From Lysobacteraceae bacterium (GTDB lineage: Bacteria > Bdellovibrionota > UBA1018 > JAGTJX01): a stretch of 64,000 bases of DNA. Position numbers and translations under genes: made by a program. Position 1 is the stretch's first letter. Every line of letters starts with the position of its first letter. This document shows positions 42,794 through 51,981 of this stretch, piece after piece. The stretch is taken from contig JAGTJX010000003.1 of the NCBI GenBank assembly GCA_023657465.1, positions 499,889-563,888 of the forward strand, read 5' to 3'. The notes beneath the pieces are model-generated. The model made no database searches. It was given only the letters and a program-made list of their open reading frames with translations, and had not been told where the DNA came from.

Positions 42794-43337
42794 GCTGATT
42801 GAACTCTTCCTGAGTGATTTTATACAAAACATGTCTTCTCACAGGATGCCCTTCTGGCACAAGGGGGTGATCATAATCCCCTCCTACTTGATAGGTCATC
42901 CCCAGTCGCTCCATCACTTTACGAGAAGGAGTATTCTGGACTGCGGTCTGAGCGATGATTTCTTTGAGCCCATGTTTATTAAAACCTAACTCAAGCGAGG
43001 CCTGAGCACCTTCAGTGGCATAGCCCTTACCCCAAAACTCTGGTCTCAAACGCCAACCCACTTCGATACATGGAGCGAAGTAGAGCCCCTCACCTCGAGG
43101 AGATCCGAGACCGATCATCCCGATGAGATCGCCTGTCGACTTCAGCTCTGCTGCAAAAAAAGTAAACCCGTGATCAGTGAGAAGTTGTTCAAACCGAAGC
43201 AGCATCTTATCGCTCTCTTTACGTGTGAGGGTTTTTTCGAAATACCGCATGACCACTGGATCAGCATTCATCTGATAGAGAATGTCCAAATCCGAATCAT
43301 TCCATTTTCTTAAGATTAGCCTTTGAGTTTCGAGCAT
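42780..43337 (-). CDS. GNAT-family (RimJ/RimL-type) N-acetyltransferase
   Basis: A 185-residue acetyltransferase. The N-terminus MLETQRLILRKWNDSDLDIL is typical of the RimJ/RimL group. The acetyl-CoA-binding segment is EVGWRLRPEFWGKGYATEGA, and IIAQTAVQNTPSRKVMERLG follows the family pattern before GM. The acceptor is unknown. The start overlaps the endonuclease gene by 22 bases. The final residues FNQRRGG and the stop TGA come from the 5' end of the tRNA-Ser gene, so the two genes share 14 bases. Confidence 0.88.
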   Translation of the reverse strand: MLETQRLILRKWNDSDLDILYQMNADPVVMRYFEKTLTRKESDKMLLRFEQLLTDHGFTFFAAELKSTGDLIGMIGLGSPRGEGLYFAPCIEVGWRLRPEFWGKGYATEGAQASLELGFNKHGLKEIIAQTAVQNTPSRKVMERLGMTYQVGGDYDHPLVPEGHPVRRHVLYKITQEEFNQRRGG

Positions 43338-44053
43338 CGCTCTTTCAATACTGAGTTTCCGCTTCCTTGGATAGCTTCAATCTTCTGGGCGCGTTTACAT
43401 TCCCATGGAGTCACAGGATGCATTTTGTCCCAGGCTTCGAATAGTTTTTTGTTTTTATCAGAGATCACGCCACGACCGGGATACTCTTTCTCCATGTACA
43501 TGTATGTACGAGCGACAATACCTTTGGCTTTATCCATAGGTTCAAATTTGTTGTCTAGAATTTTGGCTTTGCATTCACCGAATGTATAATAGGAGCTAGT
43601 GAGTTCTGCCATGGAGAAGTTCGATCTCAGAGCGTTGAGTTCACCAATTTCAGGCCAGAGATTATAAAGATCAGCTGCCATTCTAGTATACTCAGGGCTC
43701 GCCTTCTCAGCGCACTTTCTTCCTCGAGTTTTGCGACCATTTTTTGAACAGATCGGAGAACCCGTTCTCCATTCCTTAAACGATTGACCAAAAGCTTCAG
43801 CAGGTACGACATGTTCCCATTCGATTTTTGCTGCTCGGCCTGCCATTCGAACGGGCATGTATCCACAGCTTTTCATGTCCACTAATTTTCCGGAATATTT
43901 ACAACCACAGTAGAGAGTTTCAGAATTTTCAGCATGGATTTTCCAGAGAATTTTTTTTGCTTCTTCAAATTTTTGAATGCGAGTATTTTTCGCAAAAGCG
44001 GTGGGAGATACGAGTAAGAGCAAGACTCCTATCGCTTTAATTAACTTGACCAT
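43316..44053 (-). CDS. endA: Secreted endonuclease I
   Basis: Predicted exported DNase of about 245 residues. ATG 44053 (MVKLIKAIGVLLLLVSPTAF) opens a signal peptide, while the reading from 44089 adds 12 unlikely codons. The endonuclease I signature includes NSETLYCGCKYSGKLVD, AKIEWEHVVPAEAFGQSF with the catalytic His, and RMAADLYNLWPEIGELNALR with Asn as metal ligand. Cysteines (CGCKYS, KSCGYM, PICSKN, RKCAEK) probably form disulfides, as in periplasmic EndA. A role in degrading external or prey DNA would fit a predator, but that is inference. Confidence 0.92.
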   Translation of the reverse strand: MVKLIKAIGVLLLLVSPTAFAKNTRIQKFEEAKKILWKIHAENSETLYCGCKYSGKLVDMKSCGYMPVRMAGRAAKIEWEHVVPAEAFGQSFKEWRTGSPICSKNGRKTRGRKCAEKASPEYTRMAADLYNLWPEIGELNALRSNFSMAELTSSYYTFGECKAKILDNKFEPMDKAKGIVARTYMYMEKEYPGRGVISDKNKKLFEAWDKMHPVTPWECKRAQKIEAIQGSGNSVLKERCSKLKG

Positions 44054-44091
44054 AATGATTAGTCTAAAGTACAAATTGGCTAGGAGCAATC

Positions 44092-44925
44092 ATGAACCCC
44101 ATCACACTCATCAGAGGCATCCTTTCTGCGCTATTCATGGCTTTTTTCCTCCTATTAACCAATATATTTCAGGTTTTAAGCCTCGTTGTACTCCCTTTTT
44201 CACCTTCACTCTTTAGACGCTGGAACCGTTTTGCAGTTGGGTGCTGGGCTAAGTCGACAGTGATCATGATGAAACACACCTCAGGTACTGAAGTACTCTT
44301 CGAAGGCGATCTCATCACTCAAGGCGAGAACGCAATCGTACTCCCTAATCACCAGAGCATGGTCGATATCATGATGACTGTGAAACTTGCTGAGTCTCCA
44401 GGCCGACTGGGTGACATCAAGCAGTTCGCCAAGGACATCATCAAGTGGTTCCCAGGAATTGGTTGGGGAATGTTTTTCGTAGACGGAATTTTCCTCAAGC
44501 GTGATTGGAACCGCGATGCAGGAACGATATTCAAAACCTTCGAGCGCCTGAGGAATCACAAGATGCCGTTTTGGATAATCAACTATCCCGAAGGAACGAG
44601 GCTCACTCTCAAGAAACTCAAATCCTCACAGGAGTATGCTCGCCTAAAAGGATTGCCAATTTTAAGCCAAGTCCTCCTGCCTAGACCAAAGGGATTTTCT
44701 GCTACACTGATGGCACTGAGGAGTGAGCTTCAAGCGGTCTACGACATGACGATTATTTATGGGAAGCATACACCGAGTTTGTGGGAGTTACTGAGCGGAC
44801 AAGTGAGATCAGTACGCGTACATGTGAAGCGCTATCCGATCACATCGCTTCCGAGTGATGAAGCAGCGATACAGTCTTGGCTCATTGAGAGATTCGTTGA
44901 GAAGGATAAGCGACTCGATCTCTAG
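44092..44925 (+). CDS. 1-Acylglycerol-3-phosphate acyltransferase (PlsC)-family protein
   Basis: A 277-residue membrane-associated acyltransferase of the LPLAT group. The N-terminal hydrophobic stretch AFFLLLTNIFQVLSLVVLP anchors it. Catalytic motif I is LPNHQSMVDIMM (NHxxxxD), motif II FFVDGIFLKRDWNRD and motif III IINYPEGTRLT. LPLATs transfer an acyl group to lysophosphatidate; the paralogue's exact substrate is not known. The C-terminus ends VEKDKRLDL, and the DNA coding this tail is duplicated with changes at 46563-46596, after the beta-propeller gene. Confidence 0.88.
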   Translation: MNPITLIRGILSALFMAFFLLLTNIFQVLSLVVLPFSPSLFRRWNRFAVGCWAKSTVIMMKHTSGTEVLFEGDLITQGENAIVLPNHQSMVDIMMTVKLAESPGRLGDIKQFAKDIIKWFPGIGWGMFFVDGIFLKRDWNRDAGTIFKTFERLRNHKMPFWIINYPEGTRLTLKKLKSSQEYARLKGLPILSQVLLPRPKGFSATLMALRSELQAVYDMTIIYGKHTPSLWELLSGQVRSVRVHVKRYPITSLPSDEAAIQSWLIERFVEKDKRLDL

Positions 44926-44928
44926 CTG
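44895..44928 (+). repeat. 34-base direct repeat, left copy (end of PlsC gene)
   Basis: GTTGAGAAGGATAAGCGACT followed by CGATCTCTAGCTG codes the last residues and stop of the PlsC-type protein. 30 of 34 bases match the copy at 46563-46596. The beta-propeller gene lies between the two. Confidence 0.75.
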
Positions 44929-45045
44929 TCTAAAATCCCTGAAAACGAACAAGTTCGTCATATCTCTTATCTGGAAATGCAGGGTCTGTCATTCTTGACA
45001 CTGCAAATTTGTCAAATCAACTAATCACATCTATAATTAAAGAAT

Positions 45046-46554
45046 ATGTACTACAATAGAATTACGCACATCAGCTCTATTCTTCTCACTGTTACACTTT
45101 CGAGCGGATGTTTCCCTACTTTGAAAGCAATAAATATTACTAAGAGTAAAACAGAATCAAGTTCGGCTTTTTCTTTACCTTCATTTATTAAACAATTTGG
45201 ATTGGGCTATCCAGGGATTATTTCTTCAAATAACGATGAGATTGCAAACTGCATTGCGATAGATTCTTTAGGCAACACCTATATGGCCGGTTCAACAGGG
45301 GGCAACTTAGCCGATACTCTCGCAGGAGGTACGGATGCATGGGTTTCTAAAACCGATTCTTCAGGTAACTTGCAATGGATCAAACAATTCGTTCCAGCAA
45401 CTTTTCCTGTACTCACCAGCGCAACAGGTTCTGAAAGTATTTTTGGAATAGCATTAGATAGCTCCGCAAATGTTTATGTAACAGGTAGAACAAATGGCAA
45501 CTTGGCTGCTACGGTAGGCGGAAGCTCCGACGCTTTCATTGCAAAGCTAGATACTAATGGAAACTTGCTATGGATAAGGCAGCTCACTACTGCCCTCTCT
45601 GCTTTAATATTAAGCGCCACGGGCTTTGACCAAGGATCTGCAATTGCGGTGGATAGTGCTGGGAATAGCTTCATTACTGGTTACACTGCAAGCGGGCTTG
45701 CTGCTACAAACGCAGGAAATGACGATGCGTGGATTGCAAAATTTAACACAAGTGGAACGATTCAATGGATTAGACAACTTACGCCGATTGTTTTTCCAGG
45801 AATCACTGCAGCTAACTTAAACGACATAGGCATAGGTATTGCCTTGGACTCCAGTGGAGATCCTTCTATTGCTGGAAGAACACAAAGCTCTATGGCCACT
45901 GCGGGCGACACCTCCAATGATATGTTCGTAGCAAAATTTGGTACAGCTGCAGGAGATCTGACCTGGATTCAGCAACTTCGCCCAACAACTTCTCCGCATA
46001 TTTTAGTAGCCAACAACTGGGATGAAGCAGACGCAATAGCGATCGATTCTTCTGGCAATCATTACATTGCAGGTTATTCAGGTGGTGGTCTAGCCGCCAC
46101 AAGTGGTGGTGGAGCCGACATTGTTATTGCCAAGCTTTCTTCTGGGGGCGCTTTGACATGGATCAAACAGTTCACGCCTGTCGTTTTTCCAGCACTGAAC
46201 AATGCAGGTGGAGGGGACTACGCGACAAGTATTACCCTAGACAGCTCGGCTAACATTTACTTTTCTGGCCACACTCAAGGCTCTCTTGTTGTAGCCAATG
46301 CAGGTAGCTATGACATGATCACAGGTAAAATGGACAGCAGTGGAAACTTGTTATGGATCAGACAGCTCACACCTGCATTTTCTACGAAAATCATAGATGC
46401 AAGCACGTCTGATCAATTGACTGGAGTAGCTGTAGATATACTTGGAAATAGTTATTCAGCAGGTATTACTTACAACAGCGCTAACTTTGCTTCCGCTTCA
46501 GGTGGATTTTCAGATATAGTTACTTTCAGACTCGACACTAACGGTAACCTTTAA
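45046..46554 (+). CDS. Beta-propeller (SBBP repeat) lipoprotein
   Basis: A 502-residue predicted lipoprotein. The signal peptide ends in the lipobox TLSSGC at about residue 22. The rest is built of repeats of about 65-70 residues, each with AIDSxGNxYxxGxT, a GxDAxxxK strand and an SGNLxWIxQ strand, e.g. IALDSSANVYVTGRTNGNLA, SDAFIAKLDTNGNLLWIRQL, and IAIDSSGNHYIAGYSGGGLA. This is the SBBP-type beta-propeller. Six copies are visible. It likely binds ligands or partners at the cell surface. It is a single gene inserted between two copies of the PlsC tail repeat. Confidence 0.85.
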   Translation: MYYNRITHISSILLTVTLSSGCFPTLKAINITKSKTESSSAFSLPSFIKQFGLGYPGIISSNNDEIANCIAIDSLGNTYMAGSTGGNLADTLAGGTDAWVSKTDSSGNLQWIKQFVPATFPVLTSATGSESIFGIALDSSANVYVTGRTNGNLAATVGGSSDAFIAKLDTNGNLLWIRQLTTALSALILSATGFDQGSAIAVDSAGNSFITGYTASGLAATNAGNDDAWIAKFNTSGTIQWIRQLTPIVFPGITAANLNDIGIGIALDSSGDPSIAGRTQSSMATAGDTSNDMFVAKFGTAAGDLTWIQQLRPTTSPHILVANNWDEADAIAIDSSGNHYIAGYSGGGLAATSGGGADIVIAKLSSGGALTWIKQFTPVVFPALNNAGGGDYATSITLDSSANIYFSGHTQGSLVVANAGSYDMITGKMDSSGNLLWIRQLTPAFSTKIIDASTSDQLTGVAVDILGNSYSAGITYNSANFASASGGFSDIVTFRLDTNGNL

Positions 46555-46562
46555 TTTCTGCT

Positions 46563-46596
46563 CGTCGAGAAGGATAAGCGACTCAGCCTCTAGCTG
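46563..46596 (+). repeat. 34-base direct repeat, right copy
   Basis: GTCGAGAAGGATAAGCGACT followed by CAGCCTCTAGCTG matches the PlsC tail at 44895-44928 with four changes. It lies just after the beta-propeller gene stop and inside the small minus-strand reading 46583-46792, which suggests an insertion boundary. Confidence 0.7.
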
Positions 46597-46792
46597 ATAA
46601 CTTACACTTAAAATGAACTTCAGACTGGTAATCTCTGTCATTAGTCATTCCATTACCGATATTACCCGCTGTATGACCAAGCCCGCCTAAACCCCATGCA
46701 ACCTTCGAAGCGTTGCGCACAGTCTTACGTGTCGACTCGTCCATACTGCCTGTGTACTTAATTGCATCTTTAACAAACACTGCAGCTTCCAT
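46583..46792 (-). CDS. Small protein, uncertain
   Basis: A 69-residue reading with a Gly-rich middle (GLGGLGHTAGNIGNGMTND) and a Lys/Thr/Arg-containing N-terminal half. Its C-terminal residues are coded by the duplicated 34-base repeat, so that end may be accidental. The reason to keep it is the sigma-54-type promoter at 46837-46852, which points toward it with the -12 element 45 bases before the ATG. No family or signal peptide is recognised. It could be a fragment of a longer decayed gene. Confidence 0.35.
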   Translation of the reverse strand: MEAAVFVKDAIKYTGSMDESTRKTVRNASKVAWGLGGLGHTAGNIGNGMTNDRDYQSEVHFKCKLSARG

Positions 46793-46836
46793 TCGTACAC
46801 ATCTGCTCGAAACATTTTAGTTTAATGACTAATAAT

Positions 46837-46852
46837 GCAGATCGTGTGCCAA
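46837..46852 (-). promoter_or_regulatory. Sigma-54-type promoter sequence, second copy
   Basis: On the minus strand TGGCACACGATCTGCA has GG and GC exactly 10 bases apart. The downstream bases TGCATTATTAGTCATT resemble those after the copy at 29116-29131 (TGCATTACTACTCA). It lies between the ISL3 remnant and the small 46583-46792 reading. Confidence 0.5.
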
Positions 46853-46939
46853 CTTCGGTTTTTTCAATCTGAGTTATATTTGAGTAGAGGCAGAAGGAGT
46901 GTGTGGGACTTAAACGGGTGGTCTCTTCCTCACGTTTTG

Positions 46940-47735
46940 TTAAGTAGTTGATTTCATTAGAGGACAGAATTGGGAGTTGAGATAGCCACAGACTTGCATG
47001 ATTTTGAGCTTAAAATACTGCATATTTATGTATCCATACGCTCTTCTGATGAGAGCCTTGATGACGTTATTGATTCCTTCAGAAGTCGCTGAAGTAATTC
47101 TGTGTCTAAAGTAGTTCTTGAGTGTGCTCCAAGACCTCTCTAGCCTGTTGTGCCAGTCCATCTGTCTCGTGAACCCAGATCTATAGATCCATTCACCAAC
47201 TTCATCGAAGATATGTTTGGCTTCTTCTTCAGTAGCAGCATTAAAGAAATGAAACATTCGTTCTTTGATGAGTTCTAGTCGCAAAAAATATTCATTCTCT
47301 GCCGTTACGTCTTCAATGAGTCGCTTCTCGTCTTTCGTTCGTCTCGAGTCTTTCTTCAAATAGATGTACTTGCCTCTGGTCAGCCTATGCAGAGGAGATC
47401 CGCTAGCGAACTCGGTGTGTAACTGCATGCGAATCTCGTGGTGTCTCCTCACTGAGCCATTCCACTTGTTCAGCTCGTGATTTCTTGCAGCCTGTACAGT
47501 GTCCTCTCCTTCTGGTGAGTGTGACTTCCACTCTGAGTCCCATCACTGGCATGCATTGAATTTTTTGCAAGTATTTGCCATCGCAATGGATGGGAGATCT
47601 GCATCTATGGCAAAGTGCTTCCTCATTCTCTTCCGCTTTGACCCATAAACAGATTCTCTGTTCACTCAAACACTCTTTTATTTCAAAAATTTCATATCCT
47701 GCGAATGCAGAACGCAAAAATCTAGGTATACTCAT
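46940..47735 (-). pseudogene. ISL3-family transposase remnant with internal deletion
   Basis: Two overlapping frames hold the ends of one transposase. 47403-47735 codes the Zn-type N-terminus (ALCHRCRSPIHCDGKYLQ, RGHCTGCKKSRAEQVEWLSE) and then runs off as DSHAVTHRVR. 46940-47452 codes the C-terminus, with the typical LTRGKYIYLKKDSRRTKDEK, LERSWSTLKNYFRHRITSAT and INNVIKALIRRAYGYINMQY. The central segment with the first catalytic aspartates is missing, and the two frames are not continuous, so the protein cannot be active. No terminal inverted repeats were identified. Confidence 0.8.
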
Positions 47736-47857
47736 CCTCGAGGTCCTTCTCTTGGTTTGTACGGCGTTTTGTTAGAACTTCATCGTACCAGACTCTGAGT
47801 TAGGACCTCATCTCTTCTATATCTATTATTACTTCACATTTTTTGAGCTAGATTCCA

Positions 47858-48769
47858 CTAGAAGCGCACCCAACCTGTGCCTTCGTTTTTGAAATGGAAG
47901 AGATCAGAATGAAGGGTTTCAGCCATGATTTCTAGGGATTCTACGACTCTAGGACCAGGACGATTGAAGTACTGATTCCCATCACAGAGATAGACTCGTC
48001 CTGACCTCACAGCCCTAAGTGTGCTCCATTCCTTACGACTCGTGAGGTAGTGCATCTCGCTTCTCGCACGTTCTATCCCCCATCCACAAGGCATGACGTA
48101 GATAACCTCTGGATCTTGTGCTACGAGATCTTCCCATTTCATATAAGGAGAGTGAATACCCGCTCTACCAAAAAGATTAATGCCGCCTGCTCGCTCAACT
48201 AACTCAGGCATCCAGTTGCCAGCTGACATCAGAGGCTCAATCCACTCAATACATGCGACGGTGGGCTTGTGGTGTAAGTCTTTGGTTTTGTCCCTGATCG
48301 CACTCATTCGGTTTTGAAGTCTCGTGATGAGCGCCTCACCACGCTCGGGAACATCTGTTGCTATAGCAATCTTACGAATGTCATCCCAGATTTCTTTCAA
48401 GCCGCCTGGGTTAAGCGCCACGATCTCAGGCTTAGATCCTAGCCAATTGCAGAGTGCGTCCTTCACGTCTTTCTCGCTCACAGCACATACTTCGCATTGA
48501 ATCTGAGTGATGAGGACATCAGGATTAAGCTCCTTTAACTTCTCTTCATCGACTCGGTAGACGGATAACCCTCTACGGACGATATCCTTGATGAGATCGT
48601 CTATCTCGGGACTCGTACCTGTTGTGGGGAATTTTGTTTCAGTCGTCTGCGGTAGACTGAGGATCAAATGAGGATAATCGCACTCATGAGATCTACCGAC
48701 GAGGCTTGACTCTAGTCCCAACTCACAGACGATTTCAGTGGAACTTGCGATGAGTGAAACGATTCTCAT
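47858..48769 (-). CDS. Cobalamin-binding (BtuF-like) substrate-binding-fold protein, cytosolic
   Basis: A protein of about 303 residues resembling the periplasmic B12-binding BtuF but without a signal peptide. ATG 48769 starts MRIVSLIASSTEIVCELG directly at the first strand. Typical are VGRSHECDYP, the helix-strand repeat VYRVDEEKLKELNPDVLITQ, IQCEVCAVSEKDV, and the second lobe VACIEWIEPLMSAGNWMPEL with ERAGGINLFGRAG. This subgroup is often found without transporter genes and may act in cobalamin or tetrapyrrole handling. It follows the FAH-family gene closely on the same strand. Confidence 0.8.
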   Translation of the reverse strand: MRIVSLIASSTEIVCELGLESSLVGRSHECDYPHLILSLPQTTETKFPTTGTSPEIDDLIKDIVRRGLSVYRVDEEKLKELNPDVLITQIQCEVCAVSEKDVKDALCNWLGSKPEIVALNPGGLKEIWDDIRKIAIATDVPERGEALITRLQNRMSAIRDKTKDLHHKPTVACIEWIEPLMSAGNWMPELVERAGGINLFGRAGIHSPYMKWEDLVAQDPEVIYVMPCGWGIERARSEMHYLTSRKEWSTLRAVRSGRVYLCDGNQYFNRPGPRVVESLEIMAETLHSDLFHFKNEGTGWVRF

Positions 48770-48777
48770 AGTTGAAC

Positions 48778-49368
48778 TCACTGACATTGAAATTTTAGAT
48801 TTGAACAACTGCCAGAAGATTCACCCAAGGCTTCAACTTTTGATCCATGTCCTAGTGGCCCAACGCCTTTTGGGGTTCCTGTGAAGATCAGATCTCCTTC
48901 TTTCAGCCCGAAAGATTCGTCTACTAGCTTAATCAGTCTAGGAACATTCCAGAGCATCATCTCAGATGATCCGTTTTGTTTCTCAGTACCATCGACTGAA
49001 AGCCCCAAGCTCCACTTTGTAGATTTCCAATCCTGCTCAAACTTTACCCAGTTCCCAACAGGAGCAAAATTCTTCAATCCCTTAGCGAATGTCCAAGGCT
49101 GACCCTTCTCCTTAGCTACATTCTGAACATCACGTGCAGTGAGATCAATCCCGATTGACCAGTCTTTGGGTTCAAGCTTGGCACCCATACGGATCACGAT
49201 CTCTACTTCGTGATGAATAGCTCCCACGATCCAAGGCAGTGAAATGAGTGTGGGTTGCTCGATGTATGAGCCAGAAGGTTTCAGAAAAACAATGGGTGAA
49301 TCAGGAATCGCGTTGCCTAATTCTTTAGCGTGTTCAGCGTAGTTTCTGCCAATACAAAATATGTTCAT
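48778..49368 (-). CDS. Fumarylacetoacetate hydrolase-family enzyme (acylpyruvase-like)
   Basis: A 196-residue cytosolic enzyme of the FAH superfamily, close in size to YcgM/FAHD1. NIFCIGRNYAEHAKELGN is the N-terminal signature. PIVFLKPSGSYIEQP, AIHHEVEIVIRMG with the metal-binding Glu pair, GIDLTARDVQNVAKEKG and LIFTGTPKGVGPL complete the pattern. FAHD1-type enzymes hydrolyse acylpyruvates or decarboxylate oxaloacetate. The substrate here is not known. It lies between an envelope gene and the cobalamin-binding-like gene on the same strand. Confidence 0.92.
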   Translation of the reverse strand: MNIFCIGRNYAEHAKELGNAIPDSPIVFLKPSGSYIEQPTLISLPWIVGAIHHEVEIVIRMGAKLEPKDWSIGIDLTARDVQNVAKEKGQPWTFAKGLKNFAPVGNWVKFEQDWKSTKWSLGLSVDGTEKQNGSSEMMLWNVPRLIKLVDESFGLKEGDLIFTGTPKGVGPLGHGSKVEALGESSGSCSNLKFQCQ

Positions 49369-49372
49369 ACCA

Positions 49373-49822
49373 TCACCACCAATCCATCCAAAATACGAGT
49401 CCCGCTGATGCTGTCATCGAAAACGGAGACGCGAGCTGATCTGTTCCAGAGAGTGCATACTGTGGAGCTGCCTCAAGAGAAATCCCAATTCCAGGAATGA
49501 ATCTTAACTCTGCAATGATACCTACTTCTGCAAACATTGCGCTCACACGAGTCGCGGCCACAGTCGCTCCATAACTCATGATTCCTGCAAACCATACAGT
49601 ACGAAGTGGCTTCATCGAATTTGCAGCTCTCACATCCGCTCTGAATATAGTGGTTTGATTCCAACCTGAGAACTCAGCCTGAAACCCAAGCGCACCATTA
49701 GCAAAACTATCAGGGTGTGCAACAGCACGAAGAGTGAGTAGACCTGGATACCCCAGTCCAATTCCTGGAGCAACATCTGCCTGTGCAGAGTTAACCGACA
49801 GCGCCTTCCAACTTAAGATCAA
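49373..49822 (-). CDS. Exported or outer-membrane protein, unknown
   Basis: A beta-rich protein of about 149 residues. Upstream readings to 49888 overlap sufB by up to 98 bases, so the start is uncertain. TTG 49822 gives the signal-like segment [19 protein letters not shown] with the smallest overlap. The mature sequence has amphipathic strands ([39 protein letters not shown]) and ends in an aromatic run WMDWW, as small outer-membrane barrels do. It is the gene after sufB on the same strand and may be translated from the suf mRNA. Confidence 0.6.
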   Translation of the reverse strand: MILSWKALSVNSAQADVAPGIGLGYPGLLTLRAVAHPDSFANGALGFQAEFSGWNQTTIFRADVRAANSMKPLRTVWFAGIMSYGATVAATRVSAMFAEVGIIAELRFIPGIGISLEAAPQYALSGTDQLASPFSMTASAGLVFWMDWW

Positions 49823-51224
49823 GCAAACGATTAGCTTCGATAGCGAATTCCATCGGGAGTTGTTTGAAGACTTCATCACAGTAACCATTGATAATCAGTT
49901 TAACCGCATCTTCGTTAGAAATCCCGCGAGAAGTGAGATAAAAAATCTGATCCTCACTCACTTTAGATGCAGTGGCTTCATGCTCTACGACTGCAGATTT
50001 ATTCTTCACTTCAATCGTAGGGAATGTGTTGGCTTCGCACTTTCCACCAATGAGGAGCGAATCACACTGAGTGAAGTTACGTGCATTCTCAGCAGAAGGA
50101 GCGATCATGACTGCGCCACGGTAAGTGTTCTTGCCTTCATGCGTGGAGATGCCTTTAGAGATGATGCGAGACCTTGTGTTCTTACCCAGATGAATCATCT
50201 TGGTTCCGGTATCGGCTTGCATCTTGTGATTCGTGATCGCTACCGAGTAGAACTCACCAATTGAGTCATCGCCTTCAAGTACACAGCTTGGATACTTCCA
50301 AGTGATCGATGCACCGACTTCGACTTGAGTCCAAGAGATCTTCGATCCCTTGCCGCGACATGCGCCACGCTTCGTAACAAAATTATAAATCCCACCTCTA
50401 CCCTGCTCATCTCCAGCGTACCAATTCTGAACGGTAGTATATTTGATCGCGGCGTTATCAAGAGCGACAAGTTCGACAACTGCAGCGTGGAGTTGATTCT
50501 CATCTCGAGTAGGAGCGGTGCAGCCTTCCATGTAGCTTACTTCTGAACCTTCATCAGCGATGATGAGCGTACGTTCGAATTGCCCTGTACCTGTGGCATT
50601 AATTCTGAAGTAAGTAGAGAGATCCATCGGACACTTCACACCTTTAGGGATGTAAACGAACGAACCATCACTAAAGACTGCGGAGTTCAGTGCTGCGAAG
50701 TAATTGTCTGAAACAGGAACGACTGTACCAATGTACTTCTTCACAAGCTCAGGATGATCTTTCATCGCTTCACTAATGGAGCAGAAGATGACTCCTAACT
50801 TAGCAAGCTCAGCTCTGTGAGTCGTAACAACTGATACGCTATCAAACACAGCATCCACTGCAACACCTGCTAAGCGCTGTTGCTCATGAAGTGGGATTCC
50901 TAGTTTGTTATAAGTCTCAATGAGCTTTGGATCGACTTCGTCGAGAGACTTAGGTGCATTCTCATTTTTCTTAGGTGCTGAATAATAACTGATCGATTGG
51001 TAATCAATCTTAGGATAGTTCACGCGCGCCCAAGTGGGTTCCGTCATCTTCTTCCAGCGCTCGAATGCCTTCAATCTCCACTCAAGCATGAATTCAGGCT
51101 CATTCTTCTTGCTCGATATGAACTTCACTGTATCTGTATCAAGCCCTGGAGGAAGTTGGTCAGCAGCAATGTCCGTAACGAATCCGTACTTAGAATTATC
51201 AGATACAAAATCTTCGTTTACCAT
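49791..51224 (-). CDS. sufB: Fe-S cluster assembly scaffold protein SufB
   Basis: A 477-residue scaffold subunit of the SufBCD complex, which builds 4Fe-4S clusters. The family core is clear: [91 protein letters not shown] and the C-terminal [20 protein letters not shown]. The sulfur-accepting and cluster-ligand Cys and Glu/His positions appear intact by eye. The start ATG overlaps the SufT gene end by 7 bases. It is the last of six suf genes, an order resembling the sufCDSUB layout of Firmicutes. Confidence 0.98.
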   Translation of the reverse strand: MVNEDFVSDNSKYGFVTDIAADQLPPGLDTDTVKFISSKKNEPEFMLEWRLKAFERWKKMTEPTWARVNYPKIDYQSISYYSAPKKNENAPKSLDEVDPKLIETYNKLGIPLHEQQRLAGVAVDAVFDSVSVVTTHRAELAKLGVIFCSISEAMKDHPELVKKYIGTVVPVSDNYFAALNSAVFSDGSFVYIPKGVKCPMDLSTYFRINATGTGQFERTLIIADEGSEVSYMEGCTAPTRDENQLHAAVVELVALDNAAIKYTTVQNWYAGDEQGRGGIYNFVTKRGACRGKGSKISWTQVEVGASITWKYPSCVLEGDDSIGEFYSVAITNHKMQADTGTKMIHLGKNTRSRIISKGISTHEGKNTYRGAVMIAPSAENARNFTQCDSLLIGGKCEANTFPTIEVKNKSAVVEHEATASKVSEDQIFYLTSRGISNEDAVKLIINGYCDEVFKQLPMEFAIEANRLLDLKLEGAVG

Positions 51225-51541
51225 ATTCCTAATTTCTCTTTTGCTTCTTCGGATGCCATTTCTTTAGGATCCCACTTAGGCTCCCAAACAATCGCAACAG
51301 TTGCATCCGTCACACCTGGATATTCCAATACACGTTTCTTCACTTCGCTCACCATATAATCAGCTGCTGGGCAGCCTGGAGACGTGAGACTCATTTTGAT
51401 GTCCACTTTGCCTTCTTTGAAGTCACAAGTATAAATGAGGCCTAGATCAACGAGACTCATGAGAATCTCAGGATCTTGAATGGGCTTGAGCCACTCTTTC
51501 AGTTCGTCTTGTGTTGGTTCTTTCACGAATGATTCACTCAT
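51218..51541 (-). CDS. sufT: SufT-type DUF59 (MIP18-family) Fe-S protein
   Basis: A 107-residue DUF59 protein that supports Fe-S cluster maturation. The signature [20 protein letters not shown] is followed by [20 protein letters not shown] with the reactive Cys, and [20 protein letters not shown] with the conserved Trp-Asp segment. The last residues ([10 protein letters not shown]) match SufT ends. Both ends overlap neighbours, sufU before it (ATGA) and sufB after it, which shows translational coupling in the operon. Confidence 0.93.
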   Translation of the reverse strand: MSESFVKEPTQDELKEWLKPIQDPEILMSLVDLGLIYTCDFKEGKVDIKMSLTSPGCPAADYMVSEVKKRVLEYPGVTDATVAIVWEPKWDPKEMASEEAKEKLGIW

Positions 51542-51981
51542 GCTGATTTTTCCTTATTTTGATTCTCAATGAGTTCCTTCAGAGCAGTCCAAGCAAGAAG
51601 TGCACATTTAATTCTGACAGGGAATTGCCTCACTCCTGTCAGTGCTTCAACGTCACCTTCAAGCACTTCTGGTTTTTCGTTACCTTGCATGACTCCTCGG
51701 AATTGCTCGATGAGTTTCAGAGTCTTCTCGACAGATTGGCCTTTGACATCGTCAGTGAGAATACTTGCTGATGCGACAGAGATCGAGCAGCCAGAGCCTG
51801 AGAACATAATATCATCTACAGTCTTATTGTCAGGGCTGAGCTTGATTTGCACAGTCACGTTATCTCCGCAGAGTGGATTGTGCTTCGTGATTGATGCAGT
51901 AGCACTTTCCAAGAGTCCGTGGTTTCTAGGATCCTTGTGGTGTTCCAAGATGATTTCTTTATAGAGAGCATCATGTCCCAC
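51538..51981 (-). CDS. sufU: SufU-type sulfur transfer protein
   Basis: A 147-residue IscU-like protein of the SufU type, a Zn-dependent acceptor of persulfide sulfur from SufS. The three conserved Cys are in HNPLCGDNVTVQIKL, DIMFSGSGCSISVASASIL and FPVRIKCALLAWTALKELI. The Asp of CGD is present. The extra insertion near residues 84-105, LKLIEQFRGVMQGNEKPEVL, separates SufU from IscU. Starts overlap the end of sufS by 11 bases, so the two partner enzymes are translated together. Confidence 0.96.
   Translation of the reverse strand: MGHDALYKEIILEHHKDPRNHGLLESATASITKHNPLCGDNVTVQIKLSPDNKTVDDIMFSGSGCSISVASASILTDDVKGQSVEKTLKLIEQFRGVMQGNEKPEVLEGDVEALTGVRQFPVRIKCALLAWTALKELIENQNKEKSA

Noticed and set aside
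46933-47774. CGTTTTGTTA direct repeat around the ISL3 remnant as a target duplication
   Set aside because: The left copy overlaps the transposase stop codon, leaving no room for a terminal inverted repeat. A chance match is more likely.
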